The notes beneath the pieces were generated by a model. That model did not search any database, was not told where the DNA came from, and was given only the letters and a program-made list of their open reading frames with translations. The translations under genes were made by a program, and so were the position numbers. DNA of 64,000 bases from Kaistella solincola (GTDB lineage: Bacteria; Bacteroidota; Bacteroidia; Flavobacteriales; Weeksellaceae): contig NZ_JSYK01000004.1 in NCBI RefSeq assembly GCF_000812875.1, forward strand, positions 22,260 through 86,259, written 5' to 3'. Shown here piece by piece: positions 1-9,495 of the stretch (position 1 is its first letter; each line of letters begins with the position of its first letter).

Positions 1-673
1 AATGATTCATGACGAATCACTTGACCAACGCATGAAAAACCGCATGATGGAGCAAATGCAGGTTACCTTTGACGATTTGGACGGCAATGAAACCTTTGGC
101 TTTGACGACCTTTCTTTGGAGCGGTACAGACAAGATTTATTGGAAGAATTCAATAAAGACAAAGTCAAATATCTGCGTATGCCTAAAGGCGTTTATACAG
201 GCTTTAAAGCCGACACTTCTTTGTGTGCCGAAAACGGTTTGATTGCTTTGCTTGGCTATCCTGCTCGTCCGGCAAAATCACCAGAACACGAATACAAAGT
301 TTTTGACCTTCTATACATCAACAAACAGGGTAAATTGGTTCTGCTTAACCAAAAAGACGTGTTGGATGCCTTAACCCATCATAAGGACAAAGACCGTTTT
401 GTACCTGATGAGATAGATAAAGGCGATGATGCAGCCATTCAAGAATTGGTGAGTGCTATTAAAGCATGGCTAGATAGCCAAGCATCAGAAGAACAAGTAC
501 AAGAAGACGGCACTACCAAAAAAGTAATGGGAACGGAAGCAAAAGACCTTTTATCAAAATTGAGAAAGGGAGATAAAGACGCTTTATCCCGAGTAAAACA
601 AAACGTCAAAGTGGATGAAAAATTCCAACTTGACAATTTCGATTTAATCACTTGGTTTTTAGTAACAGCATAG
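1..673 (+). CDS. C-terminal part of a large defence-operon protein (5' end outside window)
   Basis: The reading frame is open from the first codon of the window (base 2) to TAG at 671-673, so only about 223 C-terminal residues are visible. The piece is highly charged and contains no catalytic motif I can name. It lies 2 bp before an Eco57I-type methyltransferase and a RecF-like ATPase. In related operons this place is usually held by an SNF2-type helicase, and the fragment would fit the tail of such a protein, but that is inference from context. The internal ATG at base 2 is unlikely to be the true start. Confidence 0.6.
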   Translation, partial: MIHDESLDQRMKNRMMEQMQVTFDDLDGNETFGFDDLSLERYRQDLLEEFNKDKVKYLRMPKGVYTGFKADTSLCAENGLIALLGYPARPAKSPEHEYKVFDLLYINKQGKLVLLNQKDVLDALTHHKDKDRFVPDEIDKGDDAAIQELVSAIKAWLDSQASEEQVQEDGTTKKVMGTEAKDLLSKLRKGDKDALSRVKQNVKVDEKFQLDNFDLITWFLVTA

Positions 674-675
674 AT

Positions 676-3600
676 ATGAAACTACAGATATTCAATCAGG
701 TTAATTTCCTTCAGGCACTCAAAGCACTTTTCAAAGACTTGAAAGTGCCCATGAACTACGTGGCGGACGAACCCACTACAGCAAAGGAAATCCTGAAAGA
801 CACTTACAAGGATAACGACACTTTCCAACTCATGGATGATGTCTATTTCTTGGGCATGGTGGACGATGCATCTTTTGAAGGCAATAAATCCTTAGAAGCA
901 GAAAAAATCAAATCCGATTATGATGGCATACTGATTTTTGGAGTAACTCTTAAAAGCAGACCCAACGGACTGCTTCCTACCCGATCGCAATTGGCAGAAA
1001 TTTCGAGAGCCTTTAACCGTGAGTTTTATTATACGCCTGTGGTGGTGGTTTTCAAATACGGATACTACTTAGCTTTTGCCAATACCGAACGACTCAAATA
1101 CAAGCAAGAATGGCGTGAAGGCGAAAAGGCAGGTAAAGTAAGTTTGCTTCGGGATATTCATATTGAAAAACCACATTCTGGTCACGAACGCATTTTAGCC
1201 GAATTGCAAATTCCTACCACAGGAACAAAGAAAGTGGATTCCTTCGCCAAACTCTATGCGTATTGGCAGGAAGTATTTAGCGTAAGCCTGCTCAATAAGA
1301 AATTCTACCAAGAACTTTCCAACTGGTATTTCTGGGCAACACAGCATGTAACCTTTCCCGGAGAACCAACGATTGCCGATGCCCATCACAAAAACGCCAA
1401 ACTGGAAGACCTGCTTCAAGAGCATCGAGCTACCAACGTAATCAGAATGCTTACCCGATTGCTTTTTGTGTGGTTCATCAAAGAGAAAAAACTGATTCCC
1501 GAAGAACTATTTGAACTGGATGCTTTGCAAAAAGATATTCTGAATGAAATCTCTCCTTACCATGAAAGGGGAATGTTCAAAGAGCGTAACAAGGAAAGCA
1601 TATACTACAAAGCCATTTTGCAGAACTTGTTTTTTGCTACCCTCAATTGCCCTATTGAAGCAGAGAGTTTAGACAAACGCAAACGTGGCTTTCGTGGTGA
1701 TGGCTATGGCACACACAGGGGCATAGACTACCTGATGCGTTACAAATCCTATTTCAAGAATCCTGATGCCTTTTTAGAAAAACTGAATCAAACTGTTCCT
1801 TTCTTAAACGGTGGGCTTTTTGAATGCCTGGACGATAAATTCAACAACCTCTATATTGATGGCTTCTCCGACCAAATGACAAAGGGCGAACAACTCATTG
1901 TGCCCGATTACCTATTTTTTGGTGTAGAAGAAGAAACCGACCTGAGCGACATTGTTGGCATCAAGGATAAAAAGTACAAACAAGCTGCTGTAAAAGGACT
2001 GATTAACATCCTCAAATCTTACAAGTTTACGATTACTGAAAATACCCCGATTGAAGAAGATGTAGCCCTTGACCCGGAACTATTGGGTAAGGTATTTGAA
2101 AACCTCTTGGCGAGCTACAACCCCGAAACCAAAACCACCGCACGTAAGCAAACCGGCTCATTTTATACACCACGGGAGATTGTAAATTACATGGTGGATG
2201 AAAGCTTGATTGCTTACCTGAAAAATGCAATCTCTGATTGGGGCGGATTGGATGATAAAACATTGGATAAAGAACTCCATGTGTTAACATCCTTTGACAG
2301 CAAAGTACCTTTTGCTGACAATCCCCGATTGCAAAAGGAAATCATTACTGCATTAAGTACTTGCACCATTCTCGACCCAGCTTGTGGTTCGGGTGCTTTC
2401 CCGATGGGCATATTGCAGAAAATGGTGCACATCCTCCAAAAGCTTGATCCGGATAATAAGGTTTGGAAAGAAGTGCAATTAGAAAAAGCCGAACAAGACT
2501 CAAAAGCAGCTTTTGAGATAGAAGACAAGCAAGCCCGTGAAGAACGCTTACTGGAAATAAACGAAGCCTTTGACCAAAGCATCAACGACCCGGACTATGC
2601 CCGTAAACTGTTCTTAATTGAAAACTGCATTTATGGGGTAGATATACAACCCATTGCCACCCAAATCTCCAAACTCCGATTCTTCATTTCTTTAGTAGTG
2701 GAGCAAAAGGTAAACGCTGAGAAAAATAATTTTGGCATACGACCTTTGCCTAACTTGGAAACGAAGTTTGTAGCAGCAAATACCCTTATTGGCATCAAAA
2801 AAGATGGTGGCTTATTTGAAACCGATGAAGTAAAAAAAGTGGAAAACGAACTTAAAATCGTTCGACATAAGATTTTCAGTCTTAAATCCAAAGAACGAAA
2901 AATTGCTTGGAGAGAAAAAGACAAGGTATTGAGAGAGAAACTTTCTACGGTCTTGAAAAATCAGGGTTTGCCTTTAGATGCTGCTGAAAAATTAGCTGGA
3001 TGGGATCCTTATGACCAAAATGCTTCATCACCTTTTTTTGATTCGGAATGGATGTTTGGGATAAAGGACGGCTTTGAAATAGTAATTGGGAATCCACCAT
3101 ATTTGATAATTCCAAAAGAGCTGCTTAATGGAATTTACAAAGAATACAAACTTCAGGAAGGCAAACCTGATTTGTACCGTCTGTTTTTAGAAAAATCAGC
3201 AAAGATGCTTACACCTATTGGCATTTTTTCATTCATTACACCTAATACTTTTCTTACAATACCTAATAGCACGAAATTACGCAAATACATTTTAACGAAT
3301 TTCCATATTTCAAGCCTTTTGAATTTTGATGAAACTGTTTTCGAAACAGCTTCAGTTAATAGCCTCGTCTTTGTGTTTGATAGAAAATTAAAAAATAACA
3401 AAACAAGGGTCTCTATTATTAACTCCAATAATAAAACAGCCCCAAGAAGCGATTATCATATTTCACAGAAAGAGTGGGAACAAAACACTCAATTTGAATT
3501 TAATATTTTTATAAATGACGAATCTAGCATTGTAATTACTAAAATTGAAGAGAATAGTAAAAAGTTGAATGACTTTGGTTTTTCTGTTTCGCTTGGAGCT

Positions 3601-4392
3601 CAACAATACCATAACACTATTCATTCAGAATCACAAATTCAGAACAGATTTTTGCATAGTGAAATAAAATTAAATCACAATTACATTCTTGAACTTGGCG
3701 GCAAGAATATCAATCTTTTCAAAATAGATTCACCAGCGAAGGAAATATATGTTGATTTCTCGGCTGAATTCTACACCAAACCCGATAAATCTTACTTTAC
3801 AAAGCCAAGAGTAATTTTTAGAGAGATTACAGGAAAGACAATAATTTCAGCATACACAGAAAAGGTATTTGTAATAAGCAAATCATGCTATTCAATTATT
3901 GGAAAGCCTGAAAAACTAAAAAATCTGCAATTAATACTGTCATCAAGACTAATCGGGTATTGGGTTTCTAGCATTGGTGACAAATCCAAACAAAGATTAT
4001 TTCCAAGAATTACAAAATCCGCAATAAACAAAATACCCGTTAAATTATTCCCTAACACAAATTTCGCATGCAATCTCCATGACATGATTGCTTTCTCATC
4101 AAATTCTTCACGTTTCGCAATATTTAGAAATATTCAAGATGGACTTGTTTTCAATCTATATTTTAAAAAGCATGTTGACGATCTAAATCTTAATGTTATT
4201 GAAATGGTTGAAAATGACGTCACGATCGCCATGCAAGGAAGCCTTTTCGAACATCAGAGCCAATTAAATAAGGAACAAATAGTTGAATCACTCTATGCCA
4301 AATGGAGCCACCCCGATAATGAAGTCCGCAATCGCATCAAACTATTTGCTGTGCGTAGCCCGGAGATTTTAAAACCGATATTGGAAAGCTAA
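676..4392 (+). CDS. Eco57I/PglX-type adenine-specific DNA methyltransferase (defence or R-M enzyme)
   Basis: A 1238-residue protein. The ATG at 676 is preferred over an in-frame TTG at 652 because it follows the upstream stop by 2 bp. The gamma-class N6-adenine methyltransferase order is visible: motif X-like SFYTPREIV near residue 495, SAM-binding motif I DPACGSGAF near 567, and catalytic NPPY at about 806. About 480 residues precede motif X, and the region after NPPY (about 430 residues) probably holds target recognition. This architecture is that of Eco57I-type and PglX-like enzymes, which modify adenine to mark self DNA. The stop codon overlaps the start of the ATPase gene by one base, so the genes are co-translated. 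No separate nuclease motif was recognised. Confidence 0.85.
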   Translation: MKLQIFNQVNFLQALKALFKDLKVPMNYVADEPTTAKEILKDTYKDNDTFQLMDDVYFLGMVDDASFEGNKSLEAEKIKSDYDGILIFGVTLKSRPNGLLPTRSQLAEISRAFNREFYYTPVVVVFKYGYYLAFANTERLKYKQEWREGEKAGKVSLLRDIHIEKPHSGHERILAELQIPTTGTKKVDSFAKLYAYWQEVFSVSLLNKKFYQELSNWYFWATQHVTFPGEPTIADAHHKNAKLEDLLQEHRATNVIRMLTRLLFVWFIKEKKLIPEELFELDALQKDILNEISPYHERGMFKERNKESIYYKAILQNLFFATLNCPIEAESLDKRKRGFRGDGYGTHRGIDYLMRYKSYFKNPDAFLEKLNQTVPFLNGGLFECLDDKFNNLYIDGFSDQMTKGEQLIVPDYLFFGVEEETDLSDIVGIKDKKYKQAAVKGLINILKSYKFTITENTPIEEDVALDPELLGKVFENLLASYNPETKTTARKQTGSFYTPREIVNYMVDESLIAYLKNAISDWGGLDDKTLDKELHVLTSFDSKVPFADNPRLQKEIITALSTCTILDPACGSGAFPMGILQKMVHILQKLDPDNKVWKEVQLEKAEQDSKAAFEIEDKQAREERLLEINEAFDQSINDPDYARKLFLIENCIYGVDIQPIATQISKLRFFISLVVEQKVNAEKNNFGIRPLPNLETKFVAANTLIGIKKDGGLFETDEVKKVENELKIVRHKIFSLKSKERKIAWREKDKVLREKLSTVLKNQGLPLDAAEKLAGWDPYDQNASSPFFDSEWMFGIKDGFEIVIGNPPYLIIPKELLNGIYKEYKLQEGKPDLYRLFLEKSAKMLTPIGIFSFITPNTFLTIPNSTKLRKYILTNFHISSLLNFDETVFETASVNSLVFVFDRKLKNNKTRVSIINSNNKTAPRSDYHISQKEWEQNTQFEFNIFINDESSIVITKIEENSKKLNDFGFSVSLGAQQYHNTIHSESQIQNRFLHSEIKLNHNYILELGGKNINLFKIDSPAKEIYVDFSAEFYTKPDKSYFTKPRVIFREITGKTIISAYTEKVFVISKSCYSIIGKPEKLKNLQLILSSRLIGYWVSSIGDKSKQRLFPRITKSAINKIPVKLFPNTNFACNLHDMIAFSSNSSRFAIFRNIQDGLVFNLYFKKHVDDLNLNVIEMVENDVTIAMQGSLFEHQSQLNKEQIVESLYAKWSHPDNEVRNRIKLFAVRSPEILKPILES

Positions 4393-6113
4393 TGAAGAAA
4401 ATTAAGGAAATAAAAATCCAAAACTTTAAGGCTTTTCAAAAAGAGCAGGTTTTTCCAATCAATGGAAAACATGTTTTGGTATATGGTAACAATGGTTCGG
4501 GTAAGTCGTCCTTATTTTGGGCATTGTACACACTTTTGCAAAGCAGTATCAAAGAAGATGATGGCGTAAAGAAGTATTTCAAGAAATACGTGGCATCGAA
4601 TAAAGGCACACACCAAACATTGAAAAACGTATTTATGGACGAGAATGAACAATCCTTCATCAAACTCAGCGCCATAGATACAGCAACACAACATGAAGAA
4701 ACTTTCACTATTTCGCATGATGTAATCAATACGAATGATGATGCCAACACGCTGATTCAAGAACTCAACATAGCCAGTGACTTTATCAATTATAAACTGC
4801 TACACAACTTCTATCGAGCATCACACAAACAGGAAGTAAATCTTTGGCCAGTTTTTGAACGGGATATTTTTCCTTTTATGACTGATGGTACACAAAACTG
4901 GCTGGATGATATTATTAAAGCACCAACGTTGGATGTTCCGAGAACGCCAAAAGGTGCAGTTGCTTCACGAAACAGAAAGCAGCGATATGTAGATGATATT
5001 GCTGCACTTAATGAAAAGATTCAAAACCTTCTAAATGAAATTACAGGTCACGCCAACATCTTTCTAAAAGACCATTTTTTTGAAGGAAAAGATGTTATCA
5101 AAGTAGCTTTAAGTTTTGAAAAGAAATTTAAATTTGACCTGATTAAGAACAAGATATGGGAAGACAATAAGCAGGGTCAGCGTCATGACCAATTGCATAT
5201 CAAATTAGGCGTTGAAATTTATGATGACACCATTCCTGAAAAATGGAGAGCCATTGAACGGGTGCAATCTTTTCTAAATGAAGCACAATTAACCAGAATT
5301 GCTATTGGAGTGCGTATTGGTGCATTGCGAACAAGACCTTTGGCAAGTGCCAGATTTAAGATTTTGGTACTGGATGACATGCTCATCAGCTTAGATTTAT
5401 CCAATCGAATGGATGTGGTTCGCATCATTCTAAACAAGGAAGAAAAGGAAGATTTGAAATTCTTTGACGGCTTTCAAAAGTTCATCCTTACACACGACAA
5501 AGGTTTCTTCAATCTCATACGCAGAAATACAGATGAAGAAGAATGGGTGTACTTCAATTTCAATAAAGATGAAAAAGACAGTTCCGCACCCAAAATCAAA
5601 GAAGACGAATCTCCTATACAGCGGGCAATTAAAAGATTCGAAGAAGGAGAATTTGAAGCCTCTGGAAATGAATTAAGAAAGGAAGCAGAAGCAATATTGG
5701 ACAGCTTCTTAGACCCAGATATGAAATTTTTCAACCAAAAGTTCAAGGGCTTAAGTCAGAAATTAGATGATGCTTTTAAGCAACTTATTGATAAACGCCA
5801 CAAGGACTTCACCGAAAAATTCATAAATGACCTGGACTTATCCAAACTCAAAAAAATCAAAACCGACTATTCAACAGACGGTACATTGACAGCAGAAGAA
5901 ATCGCTAATCTCGACAGCATTAAAACCAGACTTTTCGACTTCTTAATTGAGTTTAACGAAAAGAAAAACCGAAAAGAACTGCTCATCACCGAGACCAAAG
6001 ACATCTTGGACAGGATCATGAATGCAGCTTCACATCATTCAGAGAATCCATTGCACCGAGAAGAACTGAAAAACGCCATTGCAAAAATGATAGAATTAAA
6101 AGAACATCTATAG
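4392..6113 (+). CDS. RecF/SMC-like AAA ATPase partner of the methyltransferase
   Basis: A 573-residue ATPase that starts inside the stop codon of the methyltransferase gene (TAATG overlap), so the two should be translationally coupled. The N-terminus KIQNFKAF is typical of RecF/SMC-type AAA proteins. Walker A GNNGSGKSS is at residues 32-40 and a Walker B-like ILVLDDML at about 324-331. The intervening and C-terminal parts are rich in charged helices, compatible with a short coiled coil. Such ATPases accompany methyltransferases or nucleases in several phage-defence operons, where they are proposed to sense or translocate DNA. No TOPRIM, HNH or PD-(D/E)XK motif was evident, so the effector activity is unknown. 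Confidence 0.75.
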   Translation: MKKIKEIKIQNFKAFQKEQVFPINGKHVLVYGNNGSGKSSLFWALYTLLQSSIKEDDGVKKYFKKYVASNKGTHQTLKNVFMDENEQSFIKLSAIDTATQHEETFTISHDVINTNDDANTLIQELNIASDFINYKLLHNFYRASHKQEVNLWPVFERDIFPFMTDGTQNWLDDIIKAPTLDVPRTPKGAVASRNRKQRYVDDIAALNEKIQNLLNEITGHANIFLKDHFFEGKDVIKVALSFEKKFKFDLIKNKIWEDNKQGQRHDQLHIKLGVEIYDDTIPEKWRAIERVQSFLNEAQLTRIAIGVRIGALRTRPLASARFKILVLDDMLISLDLSNRMDVVRIILNKEEKEDLKFFDGFQKFILTHDKGFFNLIRRNTDEEEWVYFNFNKDEKDSSAPKIKEDESPIQRAIKRFEEGEFEASGNELRKEAEAILDSFLDPDMKFFNQKFKGLSQKLDDAFKQLIDKRHKDFTEKFINDLDLSKLKKIKTDYSTDGTLTAEEIANLDSIKTRLFDFLIEFNEKKNRKELLITETKDILDRIMNAASHHSENPLHREELKNAIAKMIELKEHL

Positions 6114-6131
6114 CATGACTAAGCCAACCCT

Positions 6132-6206
6132 TCACAGCCACACACATTGCCAAGCCACACAAGCCCATGCTCAAACCAAAGCTTGGCAAAGAGTGTGTCT
6201 GTCCCA
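6132..6206. repeat. Isolated imperfect hairpin at the left edge of the cassette array
   Basis: CACACATTGCCAAGC is repeated in inverted form as GCTTGGCAAAGAGTGTG around a loop of about 25 bases. It starts just after the ATPase gene and lies about 50 bp left of the first cassette element. It resembles the other palindromes in size but lacks the GTT core at its right end (it ends in CCCAACGC). It may be a decayed or different class of recombination site. Confidence 0.5.
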
Positions 6207-6256
6207 ACGCACCCCAAAACCGACAGACAAACCAACGGACGAAGAAGAAGCACGAT

Positions 6257-6394
6257 GCCCTAACACACGTTTTGCGTCATGCGGGGTGACGTGCTTATAT
6301 TCAAGTTCAGTTTTCCAATTGGGCTTTGGTGCTGGGTTGACAGTTTTGTGCTCCGAAAACCCGCAAGAACGCAAAGCGTGGGAACGTTGTAGGC
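6257..6394. repeat. Cassette-boundary palindrome 1 (attC-like)
   Basis: It opens with GCCCTAAC and ends with core GTTGTAGGC. The inner arms pair (CACGTTTTGCGT near the left, ACGCAAAGCGTG near the right; GCGGGGT with AACCCGC). Its right core matches the inverse core at 6948, across the following gene. No cassette start matching the left end was found. Confidence 0.65.
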
Positions 6395-6423
6395 AATAAC
6401 GCCAAAACTCCGCTCAAAGAAAT

Positions 6424-6939
6424 ATGGAATATTTTACTTATTGGACAATAAATGACACGCCAAGTAATGCAACTCAACCCTATTCTATTTTTCTTTGGAT
6501 TTTAATTTTTTCATTGATTATTTTTTCATTGATATGGAAATTCAAAAAAAATGACTCTGATAAAAATTTTTATTTATTTGGTTCCGGACTGTTTATATTA
6601 CTTTCACTTCCTGCATATATTTATCTAAAATTCTTTAATGGGAATCCAAATCAAGAAAGAATTGAAAAATACTTGACTGACAAAAAAATTGAAGTGGTAG
6701 AAGGCCAAATACAGGAATTTTACAGATTTAATCCTGTGATCGTAAGAAATGGAAAACAGCCTCACGAAGAATTTAAAGTGGATTCTGTTAAATTCCACTA
6801 TCTTGAAAATGCATTGTATGAATTTTCTAATTTTGGTGGAAATCACAGTGATGTATTTCATAATGGACTAAATGTGCGAATTACATACGTAAAAGGTGAA
6901 AAAGGTAATGAAATACAAAAAATTGAAATAAAAAAATAA
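6424..6939 (+). CDS. Cassette 1: small two-helix membrane protein of unknown function
   Basis: A 171-residue protein. Two hydrophobic segments lie at about residues 19-40 and 52-70, followed by a soluble domain of about 100 residues. The layout resembles DUF3592-like small membrane proteins, but I do not recognise a specific family. It is the only gene of the first cassette: the core GTTGTAGGCAATAAC ends about 24 bp upstream of the ATG and the matching inverse core GTTACTGCCTACAAC begins directly after the stop codon. Nothing in the sequence shows a catalytic function. Confidence 0.65.
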   Translation: MEYFTYWTINDTPSNATQPYSIFLWILIFSLIIFSLIWKFKKNDSDKNFYLFGSGLFILLSLPAYIYLKFFNGNPNQERIEKYLTDKKIEVVEGQIQEFYRFNPVIVRNGKQPHEEFKVDSVKFHYLENALYEFSNFGGNHSDVFHNGLNVRITYVKGEKGNEIQKIEIKK

Positions 6940-6947
6940 TTGTTACT

Positions 6948-7082
6948 GCCTACAACACGGTATTTCTATTAGCGGGGTTGAAGTTTACATCATAAAGATT
7001 TTCGCTAATTGCCCATTTTGTTACATTTATAAAAACCAGTTATAATAATCCCCGCCAACAGAAATACCCAACCGTTGTGTGC
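6948..7082. repeat. Cassette-boundary palindrome 2 (attC-like, body type A)
   Basis: Inverse core GCCTACAAC on the left, core GTTGTGTGC on the right. The 117-bp body is nearly the same as the bodies of elements 4 and 10. The arms are TATTTCTATTAGCGGGGTT and AATCCCCGCCAACAGAAATA. Confidence 0.75.
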
Positions 7083-7182
7083 AAGGGTAAACGACCTATT
7101 CATCCAAACTTGAGCAAACAATTATTGAAATAGAATTTTAATATATTTACAATGCCAAGATGTTTTTTAAAACAACACTATC

Positions 7183-8043
7183 ATGGACATTACAAATTTG
7201 CCAGAAGATTTATTTGAAAATAACTACACGGACACTTCAGACCTGCAAATTGCTAACTACGAGGCGTATAAACTTGTTTCCAAAAATAAGATTAACCTAA
7301 ACAAAAATGTATTCAGTTTTTTGTTGGACGGACAAAAGGACATTCACTTTTCTAATGACATCGTTTCGATCGATGATACACAATCCTTGCTTCTTGCATC
7401 GGGGAATTTTTTAACAACAGAAATTGTAGGGGCAAATAGTTATAGTTGCCTACTCTTTTTCTTTTCTCAAAAAAACATTAATGATTTTTTATTGAAATAT
7501 GGGCATTTATTTAACCCAAATGACTTAAATAAATCAGCGGCCAGTAGTCCCTATTTCCTTATGGAAAAAGACAATTTTATTATCCATTTTATTAATTCTA
7601 TTCAACAAATTTATGGTTTGAATCAAACAATCTCTCAAAAGATTCTGGAATTGAAATTTGAAGAAATTATGCTGTATCTGGCTGATAAGTATGGGCAAAG
7701 TTTTTTTGTTTATCTACATTCATTATTAATCAATGAAAGAGAATTATCTTTTAAAATGGTCATTGAAAAAAATCTGTACACGAGTTTGAATATTGACGAG
7801 GTCGCTTTTCTATGTAATATGAGTCTGTCTACTTTTAAGCGGAAATTTTTACAATTATATCAAGAGTCTCCAGGAAAATGGTTTCAACTAAAACGACTCA
7901 ACAAAGCCAAAAAATTATTGCTTAATAATGAAGCAACCCCATCAGAAATCTATATGGACTTTGGTTATGACAGCTTATCAAATTTTAGCACAGCCTTTAA
8001 AAACGAATTTGGTTACAGTCCAAAAAACATGATGAAGACTTGA
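7183..8043 (+). CDS. Cassette 2: AraC-family transcriptional regulator
   Basis: A 286-residue protein with a C-terminal AraC/XylS DNA-binding domain (about residues 195-285). The first helix-turn-helix is in EVAFLCNMSLSTFKRKF and the second lies around IYMDFGYDSLSNFSTAFK, followed by the family's closing GYSPKNM. The N-terminal 190 residues form a variable sensor domain with no clear ligand signature. The gene shares a cassette with a monooxygenase-like gene about 100 bp downstream, which it may regulate. The core GTTGTGTGC lies about 100 bp upstream of the start. Confidence 0.85.
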   Translation: MDITNLPEDLFENNYTDTSDLQIANYEAYKLVSKNKINLNKNVFSFLLDGQKDIHFSNDIVSIDDTQSLLLASGNFLTTEIVGANSYSCLLFFFSQKNINDFLLKYGHLFNPNDLNKSAASSPYFLMEKDNFIIHFINSIQQIYGLNQTISQKILELKFEEIMLYLADKYGQSFFVYLHSLLINERELSFKMVIEKNLYTSLNIDEVAFLCNMSLSTFKRKFLQLYQESPGKWFQLKRLNKAKKLLLNNEATPSEIYMDFGYDSLSNFSTAFKNEFGYSPKNMMKT

Positions 8044-8143
8044 CCTTTTTTCATAAGTTTTTGAACTAAATAAAAAAGCACCACAAGTTTAAAGGTGCTA
8101 CATTTGTTAAAACAAAATTGGTTTAATTTAAAAATAAAAAGAC

Positions 8144-8437
8144 ATGAAAAAATTAGGATTATTAGTTCGACTAGAAGCTAAAGCAGGAAAAGAAAAAGAT
8201 GTTGAAGCCTTTATCACAAGTGCATTGCCACTCGCTAATGAAGAAGCAGGTACTGTTACGTGGTATGCGTTCCGTATTGACGCTTCTACATTTGGCATTT
8301 TTGACACTTTTTCAGATGAAGAAGGCAGAGAAGCACATCTTGGTGGTAAGATTGCAAAGGCGTTAATGGAAAATGCACCTGAATTGTTGGCTACTGCACC
8401 ATCTATTGAGAAATTGGACGTTTTAGCGGCTAAATAA
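8144..8437 (+). CDS. Cassette 2: antibiotic-biosynthesis-monooxygenase (ABM) fold protein
   Basis: A 97-residue protein beginning LGLLVRLEAKAGKEKDVEAF, characteristic of ABM/YgiN-type dimeric ferredoxin-like proteins, with TVTWYAFRID and FGIFDTFSDEEGREAH further on. Members include quinol monooxygenases and other small cofactor-independent oxygenases; the substrate here is unknown. It is the second gene of the cassette and follows the AraC gene on the same strand. A hairpin followed by a T-rich stretch (8461) ends the unit before the next palindrome. A full-length, intact gene. Confidence 0.85.
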   Translation: MKKLGLLVRLEAKAGKEKDVEAFITSALPLANEEAGTVTWYAFRIDASTFGIFDTFSDEEGREAHLGGKIAKALMENAPELLATAPSIEKLDVLAAK

Positions 8438-8460
8438 ATATACCACAATTATTATAAAAT

Positions 8461-8509
8461 GGCAGCCTGTCAAAGTTCTGTAAATGAATTTGGACAGGTT
8501 GCCTTTGTT
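8461..8509 (+). terminator. Probable intrinsic terminator inside cassette 2
   Basis: Stem GGCAGCCTGTC (8461-8471) with GACAGGTTGCC (8493-8503), followed by TTTGTTT. It sits 23 bp after the ABM gene and before the cassette boundary. Confidence 0.65.
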
Positions 8510-8558
8510 TACAAAACAGCTTCATAATAAATTAAGCTTAGACTGACGAAGAAACCCA

Positions 8559-8699
8559 GCCCACAACAAGGGTTTGCCAAAAGCGGGGCTGAAGTGCTTC
8601 TATTAAACATTTCTGCAAGGTTCAACAGTAGTAATTCTATTGAATTTTTGTGCTAAAAAACTCCGCCTTCGGCAAGCCCCGAAACGTTATAGGTAATGC
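8559..8699. repeat. Cassette-boundary palindrome 3 (attC-like, body type C)
   Basis: Inverse core GCCCACAAC, core GTTATAGGTAATGC. The body has GGGTTTGCC..GCGGGGC on the left and GCAAGCCCCGAAAC on the right. It shares the right arm GCAAAGCCCCGAAAC-type sequence with element 7. Confidence 0.7.
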
Positions 8700-8714
8700 A
8701 AACGAATATACTGT

Positions 8715-9356
8715 ATGAATTTTGAAATAAACGCAATTGTTGGTTTTTTAAGTGGTTCTATTGCTACTATAATTCTTAATCAAATTTTTAATTACTTTAA
8801 TAAAAGAACTGAATTTGATAGGGAGCTTAAAAAAATTAAGTTTGTTCGAACTCTTGAAATATCCGAAAAAGCTGTCGCTTACTATTATACGTACTTTACC
8901 AAAGTTAATGAGATTAAAAAATCTATTGATAAGCTATCCTCAAGTCTGAAAAAATTAGATAATTCGCAGGATGGTCTTGAGGGTATCCAGAAATTAATTG
9001 AAACTAACTCTTAAGCTTTATTTTCACTAGGAGAGACGCAAGGAATAAATGTAAATGGAGTAAATTTATATTTCGACCTGGAAAACGATGAAGATTGGAA
9101 TGAAGAAGATTTAGCAGGGCTTTTGGAATGTTTATCGACAACTGAGCATTTAAATAATGAGCTGCTAATATGGACAAAAGAATATGAAAAATATAATGAG
9201 TTAAATGATGATAAAATGGTAGAATTTTGTCTGGTTAAAACCGATAATATTACCCCGCTTTATATTAATGCGCTTGACAATTATTCTATTTTATTAGCAA
9301 AAAATTTAAAAGCTATACGCAACCGGATGCAAAAACTTAAAAAAGAATTTAAATAG
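8715..9356 (+). pseudogene. Cassette 3: membrane-anchored coiled protein interrupted by an in-frame stop
   Basis: The frame from ATG 8715 stops at TAA 9012-9014, but the same frame continues open to TAG/TAA at 9356 with normal-looking coding sequence (LGETQGINVNGVNLYFDLEN and onward). Together they would make about 213 residues: an N-terminal hydrophobic segment at about residues 7-24, then charged helices. The simplest reading is one gene with a premature stop. Two separate genes are less likely because the downstream part has no good start (a TTG at 9123 is mid-domain) and there is no frame change. The family is not recognised. The cassette cores GTTATAGGTAATGC and GCACTACCTATAAC lie tightly on both sides. 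Confidence 0.6.
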
Positions 9357-9495
9357 GCACTACCTATAACAGTGTATTTCTATTAGCGGGGTTGAAGTTT
9401 ACATCATAAAGATTTTTGCTAGTTGTTCATTTGTTATATTTACAAAAAGCAGTTATAATAATCCCCGCCAACAGAAATACCCAACCGTTGCCTAC
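9357..9495. repeat. Cassette-boundary palindrome 4 (attC-like, body type A)
   Basis: Inverse core GCACTACCTATAAC directly at the end of the cassette 3 frame, core GTTGCCTAC on the right. The body is nearly the same as elements 2 and 10. Confidence 0.75.

Noticed and set aside
6115..6399. A 94-codon frame after the ATPase gene
   Set aside because: It runs through the hairpin at 6132 and palindrome 1 and reads a low-complexity Thr/His/Cys sequence. Not a gene.
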